DNA from: Rozella allomycis CSF55
Lineage: Eukaryota > Rozellomycota
Assembly: GCA_000442015.1 (NCBI GenBank)
Contig: KE560844.1
Coordinates: forward strand, 1-40,087
Reading direction: 5' to 3'
Length of the DNA stretch: 40,087 bases
The first letter of the stretch is position 1. Every line of letters begins with the position of its first letter. This document shows positions 1 to 10,850 of this stretch, piece by piece. The notes under the pieces were generated by a model. It did not search any database. It was given only the letters and a program-made list of their open reading frames with translations, and was not told the DNA's origin. Both the position numbers and the translations under genes were made by a program.

Positions 1-55
1 ATTTAATTGCTGCTTCTCTAACTCCATGCTTTTTGGCAAAGATCTACAACTAAAA

Positions 56-2847
56 CTATGTTAAGGTTACGTTGAAAACATTCTTTGGTTTCTCTTCTAC
101 TACAGTTTTTTTAATTTTAGAGTCGAAGGATTTAAATATATCGGCAGCACTGCTTGTTTGTCTCGAATTAGGAACAGAAAAAGACAAGGCAGAACCACTG
201 GCTCTGGAATTTGATGTCTTTATTTCATTATTTGTATTGGCTGTGTTAGTAGGATGGTTTAATCTTCTTGGATTCTCTTCTTTGTTGGAATCATCAATTA
301 ATGAGAATGATCGTTTCATAAACATTGGATCTGAAGGTGCTCTGACGATAAATGAATTCTTATTAAAGAAAAGCAAAGAAAATACTTTTAATGAAGGATC
401 CTTTTGTATCTTAAAAAAATTTACAAGTTGCGTTTGTGCTAATCCAAAACTATTAAAAACTTTAGTGAACGGTCTAATCCATTTTGAAAAATTGTTTCTT
501 GTATTATTTCTTTGGAATCTTTCATCACACAAAATGACAGCGCCATAATCATTTTTGTGACGAATGACTCTTCCTATAGCTTGATTCACAGCCCTTGATG
601 CTTGTTGGTGATACCATTCATTTCCATTTAAACACATTGCATTAGCTTTCTTTTTTACTTCTTCATCCATAAAGTTTTTTTTCAATGTAATTCTAGGGTC
701 TAACATTGGGGGATATGGAATTCCTGTAATGATAACAGCGCGGGCTTTGGCATCTGAAAAATCAATTCCCTCGGAAATCTTATAATAAGATTTATCATAA
801 TAATTTACTTTTCCTCTACAAACTCCAAAATACATTGCCCCTGTCAATTCACTTGTTTTAAAATCTATTGCTTCATAATATTCTTTCATTGACTTTGAAA
901 AGAGTAAAAATGACTTACTTCAATAAATTCATTTCTATCTTTTGGTTCAATCACAATCTTTTTGTATTGATTCATTCTACTCCAAACAGATTGTCTAGAT
1001 CCCTTTAATTACCCAAAATAAATAATCTTTTACTTTAATCTTTTTCCATTCATTACAAGCTGCTTCCATTGTAGAATAAGATGGGAAAAACACTAGAATA
1101 CCATCAGGAACAATTCTGCAAAAATTAACCAAAGAATCTCCTAAATCCAATAAATATTCTGAGTTTGTTCTATTTTGATATGACGATGATAATGGAATGC
1201 CCTTTGGCCCAACTGTCAATATACCAACATACAATTGTTCAGGTGGAATCACATGTGGATTTTCTAACACTTGTCCGAATTCCCTGCATTATAATCATAA
1301 ATATATTTTACAAAAGAAAATCTGAAGCAAAAGATTTGATTGGTGATAAAGTTCCACTGGTAAGAATCAAATTTCTAACTCCTTCTTCAAGTAAATCTTT
1401 CAATGCCATTCCTGGACAGAAACACCACAAATTTAATGATTTAGCTTTATCTAATTCAATTAGTTGACACCAAATTACTTCCTTTCATTCCTTTCTTTGT
1501 TACTTGTTCTGTAACTTGTATATGCGTTCGATAATATCTTTGAATATTCTCCATGTGTTTCACTTGTGTTCCAGTTGCTGACGCATAAAGGATCTTCAAT
1601 GCTTCTTCAAACTCTCTTAAACTAGCTTTCTTCTCAATGTTATGGTCAAATGCATCTTTATTCAACATTTAAAATCAAATTACATTGTTCCAAAATCTCA
1701 CATGCATTTCCAACAAGTGGTAATAGATGAGTAGCCACTTGTAGATCTATACCGCACTGTGTGAAAAATGTATAGATAAAGGATCCAGATTCTGATCGAC
1801 CTTTTGATGTGTCTTGGATCGGCATATCCATCAACTTCCTTTCCATAGTAGTCAACAAGGATCGCATTAAAGAAATATCTTCATCCGCTATACTTTGATC
1901 CTCATTATTATTCTTTTTCTTTTTGAAAAAATCTTTCTCTATCGATTTTTTACCATTTGAATATTGCTTTATAGCTCTACTTAAAATATTCATTTCATCA
2001 ATCGCCAACCCCAAATCAACACTGGTGAGTTCAAACGATTTACTTTCACTACAAAAATTTTCCAAATTATGAGCTTCATCAAATATTATTATAGAATCTT
2101 TAACATCAACCTTTTGAAATGTTCTTGCATCTCGATCAATCAAATAATTGTAAGGGACAACTAAAAAATCACTATTATCTTGATCACATCTAGACAAATA
2201 ATATGGGCAGGCATGATTCTCAAGTGATAACGAAGCTATTTCTTCTATATCCATCACTGTCCCTTTAAACTTTGACTCGCAAGCGCTCATGTTCTTATGA
2301 AACTCGCAATTTCCCTTTCTTGCAAGCTTTCTACAAACAGCCGTCTTTGCAGTATTAGTCGATACTTTTTGCACATCAGGATGAAGACACATATGATCTC
2401 TAGAGGCCAGCGTTGTTACTTTCGGACTAGAAATCGCAAATGATTATACTTACTTGTATTTCGACTTTTTCAACTCTTTCACCACCTGTGATAACTGTGA
2501 ATGTGTTCTTGATGCAAATATAATTTTCGGCAGTCGCACTCTAACCTCGTCCGAATCTCCATCCGGCATTCTATCGCCCATATCCTTCATGACATTCTTG
2601 AATTCATGTGCCCTCCAGGCAAGAGTAGCACAAAGCAGACACAATGTTTTACCAGTTCCTGCAACAAAATATTTTTTTGCTGTTACCTGTTGGTGATTCC
2701 AAAAGTGCATGTTCGCGCTAATTTTTTAAATAGAATAATCAATACCTGTTGCAAAGATGCGATCACTTTTTCCATAAATACTAACTGGCAGTCATATGCT
2801 TCGTATGGGAAGTCAACGTCGATCCCTCTGATCTTGTACGTCGGCAT
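56..2847 (-). CDS. RTEL1: RTEL1-type Fe-S DNA helicase (multi-exon)
   Basis: Superfamily 2 XPD-like 5'-3' helicase that in other eukaryotes unwinds D-loops, telomeric loops and G-quadruplexes. The start ATG at 2847 gives [20 protein letters not shown], the family N-terminus. Walker A (SPTGTGKT) is made only when introns near 2709-2736 and 2661-2688 are removed. Then follow ASRTHSQL, the cysteine-rich Fe-S region ([29 protein letters not shown]), the DEAHN box (about 2067), [13 protein letters not shown], and the C-terminal helicase motifs [20 protein letters not shown] and [16 protein letters not shown]. At least eight introns of about 25-30 nt are needed. The estimated length is about 850 residues. 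That is shorter than vertebrate RTEL1, and I see no harmonin-like or C4C4 RING region after the helicase core. Identity is firm; exact exon edges are inferred. Confidence 0.93.
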
Positions 2848-2945
2848 TCCTGAAAAATACAAAACGTAAAGGGCGGCATCTTGTGTTGCGACAGATACGT
2901 TATACATTATTGGAATCTCAGAGCAGAGGACAGAATATTAATTTA

Positions 2946-4314
2946 TTAAATATTTGCAACTTTAGGAATCAAAATTTTATAAAAGTCGATCCCTTCAAAG
3001 AAAACAGCCTCATTAATGAACTCATTGTAGTCATGTAAAAGAATAGGCGTATTTCGCATGGGAGATACATTGTAAGCGAGAATTCCCTTTCGTCTAACAA
3101 ATCTGGAATCGGTCGCCCCGCGAAATATGTCCAACTCATATTCAATACCCATCTCCTTGAAAGTTTGATCAATGCATCCAAAAAATGGACCAGTAATTGG
3201 CGAAGTAGTTCCATCCATCCATTTGTTTATAAACTCTACTTTTACGCTTTAAAAACTATATCAAACATTTACTTGTAAGGTTTTGTCCATGTCTCAACAA
3301 GTGCTTCAAAGTTCACTTTATTCACGTTTGGAGGAAGGCGAATATCAATACCTTGATTACTTTAGCATTGATTTTTTTACGTGCTTCAACTACATCTGGC
3401 ACGATGTTAGTTTGATATCCGCCATTGAGCATCGTTATATTACATGTTGGCGTCTCACCGACGCTTTTTCCATGAATGGTTGATTCTTCAATCATCCTCT
3501 TGCTGAATGTTTTAAAATGATCAAGACAATCAAGCTAGTAAAAGCAATACAATCTAAAATACCATATTTGTCATTGCACTGTTAATTATAAACTGCGAGC
3601 CATGTGCCATTTGACCGTTCGCTGTCAATTTTAACCACCAAGGAGCTCTTTCTCCATAGAAGACTGTAATAGAATTTTTTGGTGATGCTAGGCCTTCATC
3701 AAACAAAACATCGATTCCTAAATTTTTAAAAGCGCCGGTTTCTGCGAAACAACTCATGCCATCTTCCCCGCCAATTTCTTCATCTGGAACGAATTGAGTA
3801 AAATATAATACCAGGAAGAAACATAAAATGAATTGTCCTGGACATGCTTTGATTTGCTTTCTTTAGAATTCTGATCGCTTCGTAAGACCTAGTAATATTA
3901 ATTGATATGTTGGCTACATCATGCCAATTGATTTCATATCCTGCGCCCCTCGGGCAACAATGTCACCATTTTCAAATTTTTTAGCTTCAAATGGTCCTGA
4001 TTTCCACTTTTTAATGTCGCCCACAGGTACAACGTCCATATGACAGGAGAATGCGATTGCGCCTTTGTTCGAATCAGTACCTGGTAGTGTAGCAACAAAA
4101 ACTGGTTTGTTATTCTTGTTAAATACTCTTTTCAATAATACCTGAATTCTGAAAATTTGAAAGGAAACTTGAATATCATGAAATATCTATGACTAGCATA
4201 ATTATTGTTTACTTTTGTTAGAAATTCTATGCATGATTCATAGTTTGGATCTGGGTGAGAGGTGTTGATTCTTAAAAATTGCTGCAATCTATGAATCGAA
4301 TCAGCCTCTGTCAT
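2946..4314 (-). CDS. ACY1: Aminoacylase-1 (M20 zinc metallopeptidase family)
   Basis: Cytosolic N-acyl-L-amino-acid amidohydrolase that frees amino acids from N-acetylated ones. The N-terminus starts MTEADSIHRLQQFLRINTSH at 4314. Metal and catalytic motifs in order are SCHMDVVPVGD (about 4030-4060), ARGAQDMKSIGMM (about 3915-3955), DEEIGGEDGMSCF (about 3745-3785), FRGATDSRFVRRKG and LLHDYNEFINEAVFFEG near the C-terminus (about 2990-3050). The stop is at 2946. The span of 1369 nt, less about five introns of 25-50 nt, fits a protein near the usual 400 residues. The gene lies on the same strand as RTEL1, ending 98 bp before its start. Its own start is only 17 bp from the divergent GDE1 start, so the two must share a promoter. 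Confidence 0.92.
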
Positions 4315-4331
4315 TTTAGAAATTTCCAAAG

Positions 4332-6553
4332 ATGGGTGTCACACTGACTCCACCGTTCGTGCAGCAGTTGGCAGTGTTTGCATTGTACGAAGACTGGAAA
4401 AATTGTGAGTCCTTACTGGACAAAGTTCCTGAAATCGAAAGAAATGTTTCATTTCGACTGACATTGAAATCATCGTCAACGACACTGACCCAGCACTTGA
4501 TCTCTTGTGGGGTTTCCAATAAAATCATAAGTATATTAGAAAAATACCACATAAATGTATTGAATCGTGATGAAAACGGAAACTCATGTCTGCACACGGC
4601 TGCCAAACTAAACGCTATCGACTGGTTGGACATGCTCTGCGAAAAGTATCCAGACATGATTAATGATAACGCTAATGCAAATAGTTGGACTCCTTTGTTT
4701 TTTGCTGGTAACATAAACGTTTTATGTAAAGGCGATAGCAATGCAAGGGCATCGAAAATGCATCGAATTGTTATTATCGAAAAACGCAAAAGTGAATGAA
4801 GTTGATAAATCTGGATGGTCCGCGTTTGAGCATGCTCTTTATCATGGCCATAAGAACTTGTCGGATTTATTATCTCACAAATCGGAGCTTAAAGAGATAC
4901 CATCCAACAATTTAACAGTGAAGAAAATAAGCGAGGAAAAAGAAAAGAATCTCAATTGGCTTAAAAATGAAATTCTTATTAGGATTTCATTCGGATGGCA
5001 TCTAATAAGAACGTCAAAAACTCATTTCACATGGAAGGAGAAAATGTTCATGGGTCTGCCGCCGAAAGAGGTAGCAATCGCTATATCTTCAGATGATGAT
5101 ATTAAAATCGATCAACAAGACATTCTTTTAGTTGAAGGCTCGTATGAATCTATACATTTGCGAATCCCGGTCCCAGCGAATGTCGATAATTGGTGGTCAA
5201 TGATCCCTTCTATGGCCGATTCATTTTTGAAATTCAATTTCTTCTCCAATGGAAAGAAAATCGGATATTCTTTAGTCTCTTTGGCCGCACTGGTGGCGAA
5301 CCCTGTGTCTTTTCGTAACATGGGAATGTGCGACAATATTAACGAGATGACCGACTTGATTCCCAAGTTTAATTCTTTGTCTGCCACTTTTCCGACAAGT
5401 CACACCATTATCAACAATGAATCTTTACCTATTGGCCTTCTTCATCTCGAAAGTTTGATCGTATCACCATTCAGTCATCAAAATATTATGATGGATAATA
5501 TATTTTGGAAATCAATTAAAACATTTGTAGGATGAATTTATGTATTTATAATTAGGTTATTGGTCATAGAGGTGCTGGTGCTAATAATGGATTGAAACAC
5601 CCTTCCGTCGGTGAAAACACTATACTTTCATTTGTCACTGCTGCATCCCTTGGAGCTGAATATGTGGAGTTTGGTACGGTCTTTTTCTAGTGTTAAATAG
5701 ATGTCCAATTAACGAAGGACTTAATACCAGTCATTTACCATGATTGGGTCATCTCGGAAACCGGTGTAGATTTAACGCTTCCCAATGCTTCGTTAAAGCA
5801 ATTCAAAGAGATAAAAAAGGTAATTCATTTATTTACAAAATAAAAGAAAATCATCGAAAGAGAAAAGAGGGAATCTAGGTTGAGAAGGTCGGCCAGTTTT
5901 GCGGCAAATGCCAGGAATGACAACAATGACGATGAAGAACCCGTACAAGCACTAAAGAAGCCCACTAGATTTGTTATTGGGGATGGATTCACAACTCTAA
6001 AAGAAACATTTCAGGTATCCAAAACATATACGCTTAACAGAAATCTCCACCAACAATTGGGTTTAACATTGAAGTGAAATATCCGACTTTAGACGAATGC
6101 GAACAATATAATTTACAGCCAGAAGAAATTAATGTATATGTCGATAAAGTTTTGGAGTGTGTGTTCGACAATGCCCAAGACCGCCAGCTTTTCTTTTCAT
6201 CGTTTCATCCAGATATATGTTATGCCCTCAGTCTCAAACAACCAATCTATCCGGTCTTTCTATTGACTGAAGCTGGCACAGGAAAGGTAATAGACCCTCG
6301 CTGCAATTCAATTTTTGCTGCTGTGGAATTCGCGCAAAAGCATAATTTACTTGGTATTGTTAGTGAATCGTCGCCTTTACTTGAAGCACCGCATTTGATT
6401 AATGCGGTAAAAGAGAATGGTTTATTGTTGTTTACATATGGAAAAATGAACAATGATGTGGTGTCTGTGAGAATACAAAAAATGCATGGGGTAGATGCTG
6501 TCATTGTAGATTCTTTAGCGAGAATTCGTAAAAGCCTGACTTCTGATTTATGA
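4332..6553 (+). CDS. GDE1: Ankyrin-GDPD glycerophosphocholine phosphodiesterase, Gde1-like
   Basis: Predicted to hydrolyse glycerophosphocholine to glycerol-3-phosphate and choline. Ankyrin-type repeats come first (ENGNSCLHTAAKLNAIDW; GHRKCIELLLSKNAKVNEVD), then a beta-rich middle segment, then a GDPD domain: VIGHRGAGANNGLKHPSVGE, GAEYVEFDVQLTKDLIPVIY and YHDWVISETG, which contain the expected HR, E-x-D and H residues. Inferred introns are 4708-4738, about 5533-5561 (before VIGHRG), about 5676-5702, 5820-5846 and 6016-6041, each 26-31 nt. Removing them keeps one frame to TGA at 6551-6553. The protein is about 690 residues. Yeast Gde1 begins with an SPX domain, which I do not see, so this form starts at the ankyrins. 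It converges with ATP synthase gamma 46 bp away. Confidence 0.9.
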
Positions 6554-6599
6554 ATGAACTTAAATAAAATATAAATTTCCTATCATTTTGTTTGTTTTA

Positions 6600-7488
6600 T
6601 TAAAGGGCTGAAGCGCCTGTAATAATATCCACAAGCTCATTTGTAATGACAGACTGGCGAGTGCGATTAAACTTCATAGTCAGGTTATCAATGATCTCAC
6701 CTTTATAATATTTAGAAAACATAATGTACCAGCATTTTTTGTAGCGTTCTCCATTGCTGTTCTTCTTGCCGACATTTCGGAGGCATGAGTCTCAATCATA
6801 GCCCAGTAAATAGAACTGGCAGTAAGAAATTGGGTGTAATCAATTACTGACTCTGGATCATCAATTTCATAGTCTGATATTTTAGCTATAATATTAGTGA
6901 CATTGTAATACCTGAATTTGCAAGGTCGGCACTAGTAAAAACAGGAAGTGTCAATGTGTCATAAGCTATAACACTCTTAAATCTATTATAAATAATGCCT
7001 AGTTTGTCATAGGAACTATTAGTCTTAAAAATGAGTTGAGTAACCAACAGAGCATCAGTGAATGTTGGAATAGTCTTTCCGATTTGATTAAAGGAGGCCA
7101 GAATATTTTTACGTGCATCTCTCGAAATTTGAGCCTTAGCTTTATCACCTAAGACTATAATTTTTGTTGATGGATGTATTTTGATTTGTTTTTTTGCCAT
7201 TTTTGAAACGGAGGAGTGAATTGCACCGCATAAGCCGCGATCCGATGAAACAACTACAAGGACTTGATTATTACTATCCTTAATTTGTTTGGAATCTATA
7301 AACGACCCAAAACCTGATTAAATATATGGCCTATCAAGATTACGCGTACAGCTTGTTCCAAAAACCCTGCCTTTTTCCATAGCTTTTTGGGCTCTAGATA
7401 ACTTTGTGGATGCAATCATCTTCATTGACTGGGTGATTTTTGATATATTTTTAATGGATTTAAGGCGCATTGAAACTAGTGTGGACAT
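6600..7488 (-). CDS. ATP3: Mitochondrial F1F0 ATP synthase subunit gamma
   Basis: Central rotor-shaft subunit of the F1 motor in the mitochondrial matrix. The N-terminus reads [20 protein letters not shown], then [18 protein letters not shown], the conserved coiled-coil helix of gamma. The middle has [19 protein letters not shown], a strong family signature (about 7200-7265). The C-terminus ends with the paired helix segment and [13 protein letters not shown] (about 6600-6640). Introns of about 25-37 nt are inferred at about 7317-7353 and near 6910, and at least one more near 6700. The predicted product is about 265 residues, close to the mature family size. A cleavable presequence is short or absent from the visible first exon. 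This shows the organism keeps F1 ATP synthase, unlike Microsporidia. Confidence 0.9.
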
Positions 7489-7619
7489 ATATATTAAAAT
7501 GTACTATCTTTCAAGGTTGCAAAACCACGCACACCGTATACCCTGTTATGATCCATGAATGTACATTAATTACTTCGATGATACTATAGGAGAAATGAGC
7601 ATGGTTTGTACCCTGGTCA

Positions 7620-8559
7620 ATGGGAATTAGCCAAACAGAAAAAGATTTTATTAAAAAAGGTGTTCTCTCCGATATTCGCACTGATGGTAGGACGCGAAAA
7701 AAGGCAAGAGAATTTAATGTTGACATAAATCCTCTGCCTCAGGCATCTGGAAGTGCGAGAGTGATGATGGACATGACCGATATTGTAGTGGGAGTAAAAA
7801 TAGACTTGTCATCTCCAAAAATTGATTCTCCAAATCAAGGATACGTATCCGTCAGCGTTGACTGGTATATCTTTTAGGTTTATAGAATAGTGCATCTTCA
7901 GCCTTCGAAACATTAGATCCTTCATATGATCCCCAAAATATTTCTACAGATCTTTCCAGATATTTAACTAATATTCTCATGACTAAAGAATGCATAAATT
8001 TAAAAAAGCTTTGCATAATTCCTCGTCAACAATGCTGGGTTCTTTACGTTGATGTCTTGTTGTTAAGTTATGGGGGAAATATTCATGATTCTGCCCTGTT
8101 AGCTTTGAGATATTCTTTGGAAAACGCTAAAATACCTTCAGTAAAATTTGGAGATGATGGAATGGCTTTTGAAATATCAAACGACATAGATTCGTATGAG
8201 TCAATTGAAATAGATGGTGTTCCCCTCTCCTTCACTTTTGCTCAAGTAACAAGTGGACGAATTTTGATATAGATTGGCGATGGAATTGTAATTGATCCAT
8301 CTGTGGCTGAAGAATTAGCCGCCCAGACTTGTTTGTCCATCGCTATAAATCGCCGGAACCAGGTTGTGTATATGCAATCGAGAGGACGAGGTTCTATCAA
8401 GCATAATATTTTGCTCGACATTATGAAGGTTTTTATGTAACTTATATTTTACATTAGGCTGCACAGAATAACGCTATTGAAACCTTCAATAATTACAAAA
8501 ATACATTAGCAGAGTCCAAAAATAGAAAATCTGTTGGATTTTTGGCAGTTGGTGTATAA
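7620..8559 (+). CDS. EXOSC7: Exosome core subunit RRP42/EXOSC7 (RNase PH fold)
   Basis: Non-catalytic RNase PH-like subunit of the hexameric ring of the RNA exosome, which processes and degrades RNA in nucleus and cytoplasm. Visible features: IKKGVLSDIRTDGRTRKKAR at the N-terminus, SGSARVMMDMTDIVVGVKID, PNQGYVSVSVDC (made across an intron), LCIIPRQQCWVLYVDVLLLS and YGGNIHDSALLALRYSLENA, then a C-terminal RNase PH 2 domain ending in KSVGFLAVGV. Inferred introns are 7865-7890 (26 nt), 8246-8272 (27 nt) and about 8429-8457. Estimated length is about 284 residues, near the human protein. Its stop lies 6 bp from the stop of the convergent SPAG16 gene, so the 3' UTRs must overlap. Confidence 0.9.
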
Positions 8560-8565
8560 ATTTTA

Positions 8566-10677
8566 TTAATTCCAGAGTTGTATTGTTCCTTCCGATCCCC
8601 CAGTCGCCAAAATGTCTGTTTTGATATCGATGGCAACCGACTGACACGATTTTTGTGCGCCTTTTAAAGTGTTTAGAACTTCATCTTTCTCGTAATTGTA
8701 GCTTTTTATCATAATAACTATTTTTACAGTTTGCAATCTCCATTAGCTTGAGCTAAAGCAATTGTTGTACCTCTTGCATCTAGTACAACCTTCTGAACAG
8801 AAGATGGGCCAAAATTATTTGTTTTAAGCTCTCGTGTGTTTCTTGTATCCCAGACTTTTACCACACCATCCAAATCACATGAAACAAACAATGTTCCCTA
8901 GATAGTAAAATGTATATGTTTTACCGATAGCGAAAACGACCCATGAACTACCGCATTCATATGCCCATACAATGATTGAGTACAAATGCCAGTTCTTGCA
9001 TCCCATTGTGAGATTGTTCGATCTCCTGAGCAACTCCATAGAAGGTTTGTGTAAGGCTTGAATGTGACAAAATTTACACTATCAGCGTGGCCCCGAAAAG
9101 TTAGTTTTGATTTACCACTAATATATTTCTACGTGATGCTTTACGTTCTTAAATCAAACAGGCGGGCAGTTTGATCCATAGAGCCAGAAGCAAGAAAATC
9201 ACCTAAGTCGTGAAATGCACAAGTCCAGACAGGTTGTGTATGATCTTTTAATTGCCTGACAGTTTGCCCATTATCAATGTTCCAAAGGCGAATCGTGCCA
9301 TCACCCGAACTAGTGGCAATCAAATTTTCTCTTCTCTTATGGGCATTAAAGAAATTACTTTGGATGAAAGTCGGAGTCCGCTACCCAATCCTTATGACCA
9401 TTTCCTGTTCTAATATGCTCCCCACTTGGTACGCTCCAAAGTTTCCATGTTCGGTCATCGGATGTAGACAAAAGCAAATTTTTGCTAGGAGAAAATTTAA
9501 GTCATTTATTAGATTTGGATATAATTTACGAGCTTACAGCCATAGAATGCGCTTTAATGCTAAGACCAGCCTTGTAGCTTAGTGCTTTACTTGAGAGTGA
9601 AGTCAATTTTTCACTGTTTTCTGCAAAAGGATTATTTCTATCTTCATTGGGTAGATAGTTTCCTAATGCTTTATTTGAGCTTAGTTGAACAGATTTTCTA
9701 CCATCATCATTATTTCTGGCAATGTTATCTTTGATGGCATATTTAAACCCATACTTTTAACTTTTTCTTCTATCTTGTTAACTCTGTAGAGCTACGTTTA
9801 TGTGAATAAAGTCTAGTACACTTCCGCTTTTTTCGTCTATCATTTTGTCTCTTTCTAAAGTTATCATAGTCTTTTCTTTCATCAATAATTCATATTTTTG
9901 TTGCCAATGCTTTAAAGTAGGCTCTATTTGCTCTAATTTGTTAGCTAATTTTTTGTAATCGCTCAATAATCGGTTCTTTTCTTGAGCGATTCTCTTGTGG
10001 TGTAATCTGTGGAAGTCTCTTTCTTTTTTAATTTTATAAAAAGTGGATTTGATGTTTCTTTTTTAAATTTACAGGAAAATTACGCGATGCTAGATTTATA
10101 AGCCTGAATTTCTTCTTGCGCTTTATGGAGTTCGGCATTCAAAACAATGTTTTGACTTTGTAAGTCATCTACTTCGGGAAGATCATTCTTTGAGATTTGA
10201 CCTGTTTGAATTTTTTCAAACCATTCGTTCTATCACTGCCTATTTTCAGAATTACTTGAAAAGCATCCAATGAGTTTTCAAGCTCATACTGTATGAAAAA
10301 ATTGCGGATAAAGTCATCCAATGTCTCAGTATATCTCTTAATTTCCGAGGATGCAAAGTTATTTTTTTGGCATCCATCAGACTGAACTTGCTGATCCATA
10401 AAGTTCTTTTGGTGCAACATTTGGACAACCTTATCAAGACTTTCCTCCTCTTCTTCGATATCAGACATGTCTACATCATCAAGTGGAATTTCATGATATT
10501 CGATCTCTTCATCATCTGCGATGTGTAATTCTTTTGTTAAAAGCTCAATTTCTATATGTGCCTTCTAAGACAGTTACTAAGATTAAGGTCCTCACGTTGA
10601 TCCTCGAAAGCCATATCATTATCTAAAAGATAGTTAGAGCTTCTTCTTCTGGAAGATGAACTAGAAACTGCTGCCAT
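8566..10677 (-). CDS. SPAG16: SPAG16/PF20 axonemal central-apparatus WD40 protein
   Basis: Homologue of Chlamydomonas PF20, a protein of the flagellar central pair required for motility. The start is taken at 10677 (MAAVSSSSSRR). An acidic region follows (SDIEEEEESLDKVVQMLHQK), then a LisH-like helical segment (DDFIRNFFIQYELENSLDAF) and the diagnostic coiled-coil stretch KERDFHRLHHKRIAQEKNRL around 10000, which closely matches animal SPAG16. The C-terminal half is a seven-bladed WD40 propeller, for example MIATSSGDGTIRLWNIDNG and FLASGSMDQTARLFDLRT, ending GGSEGTIQLWN. Many introns of about 25-35 nt break it. The gene's presence implies a 9+2 motile flagellum, hence zoospores or similar cells. 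Confidence 0.9.
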
Positions 10678-10850
10678 TAAAGTAAAACGTAAACAAACAG
10701 CTTGATACTGGATTTTAAAGAGACGTATTAATAAAATAAAGTGAAACATGTTCGGACATATAAATATAATCCCGAAACATTGTTTATTGTTTAAATGTCT
10801 TTATTACGCTTTGACCTCCTACGTATATTTGTTGCAAAGAATCCTATTAT

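Noticed and set aside
1-45. Possible coding remnant at the left edge (minus-strand IFAKKHGVREAAIK)
   Set aside because: Only about 14 residues and one possible frame among three; not enough to call a gene.
72-548. 158-residue open frame on the plus strand
   Set aside because: It is antisense to the RTEL1 C-terminal exon, which has clear homology; no motif of its own.
4316-4789. 157-residue minus-strand frame
   Set aside because: It is opposite the first GDE1 exon, which carries ankyrin motifs; no recognisable product.
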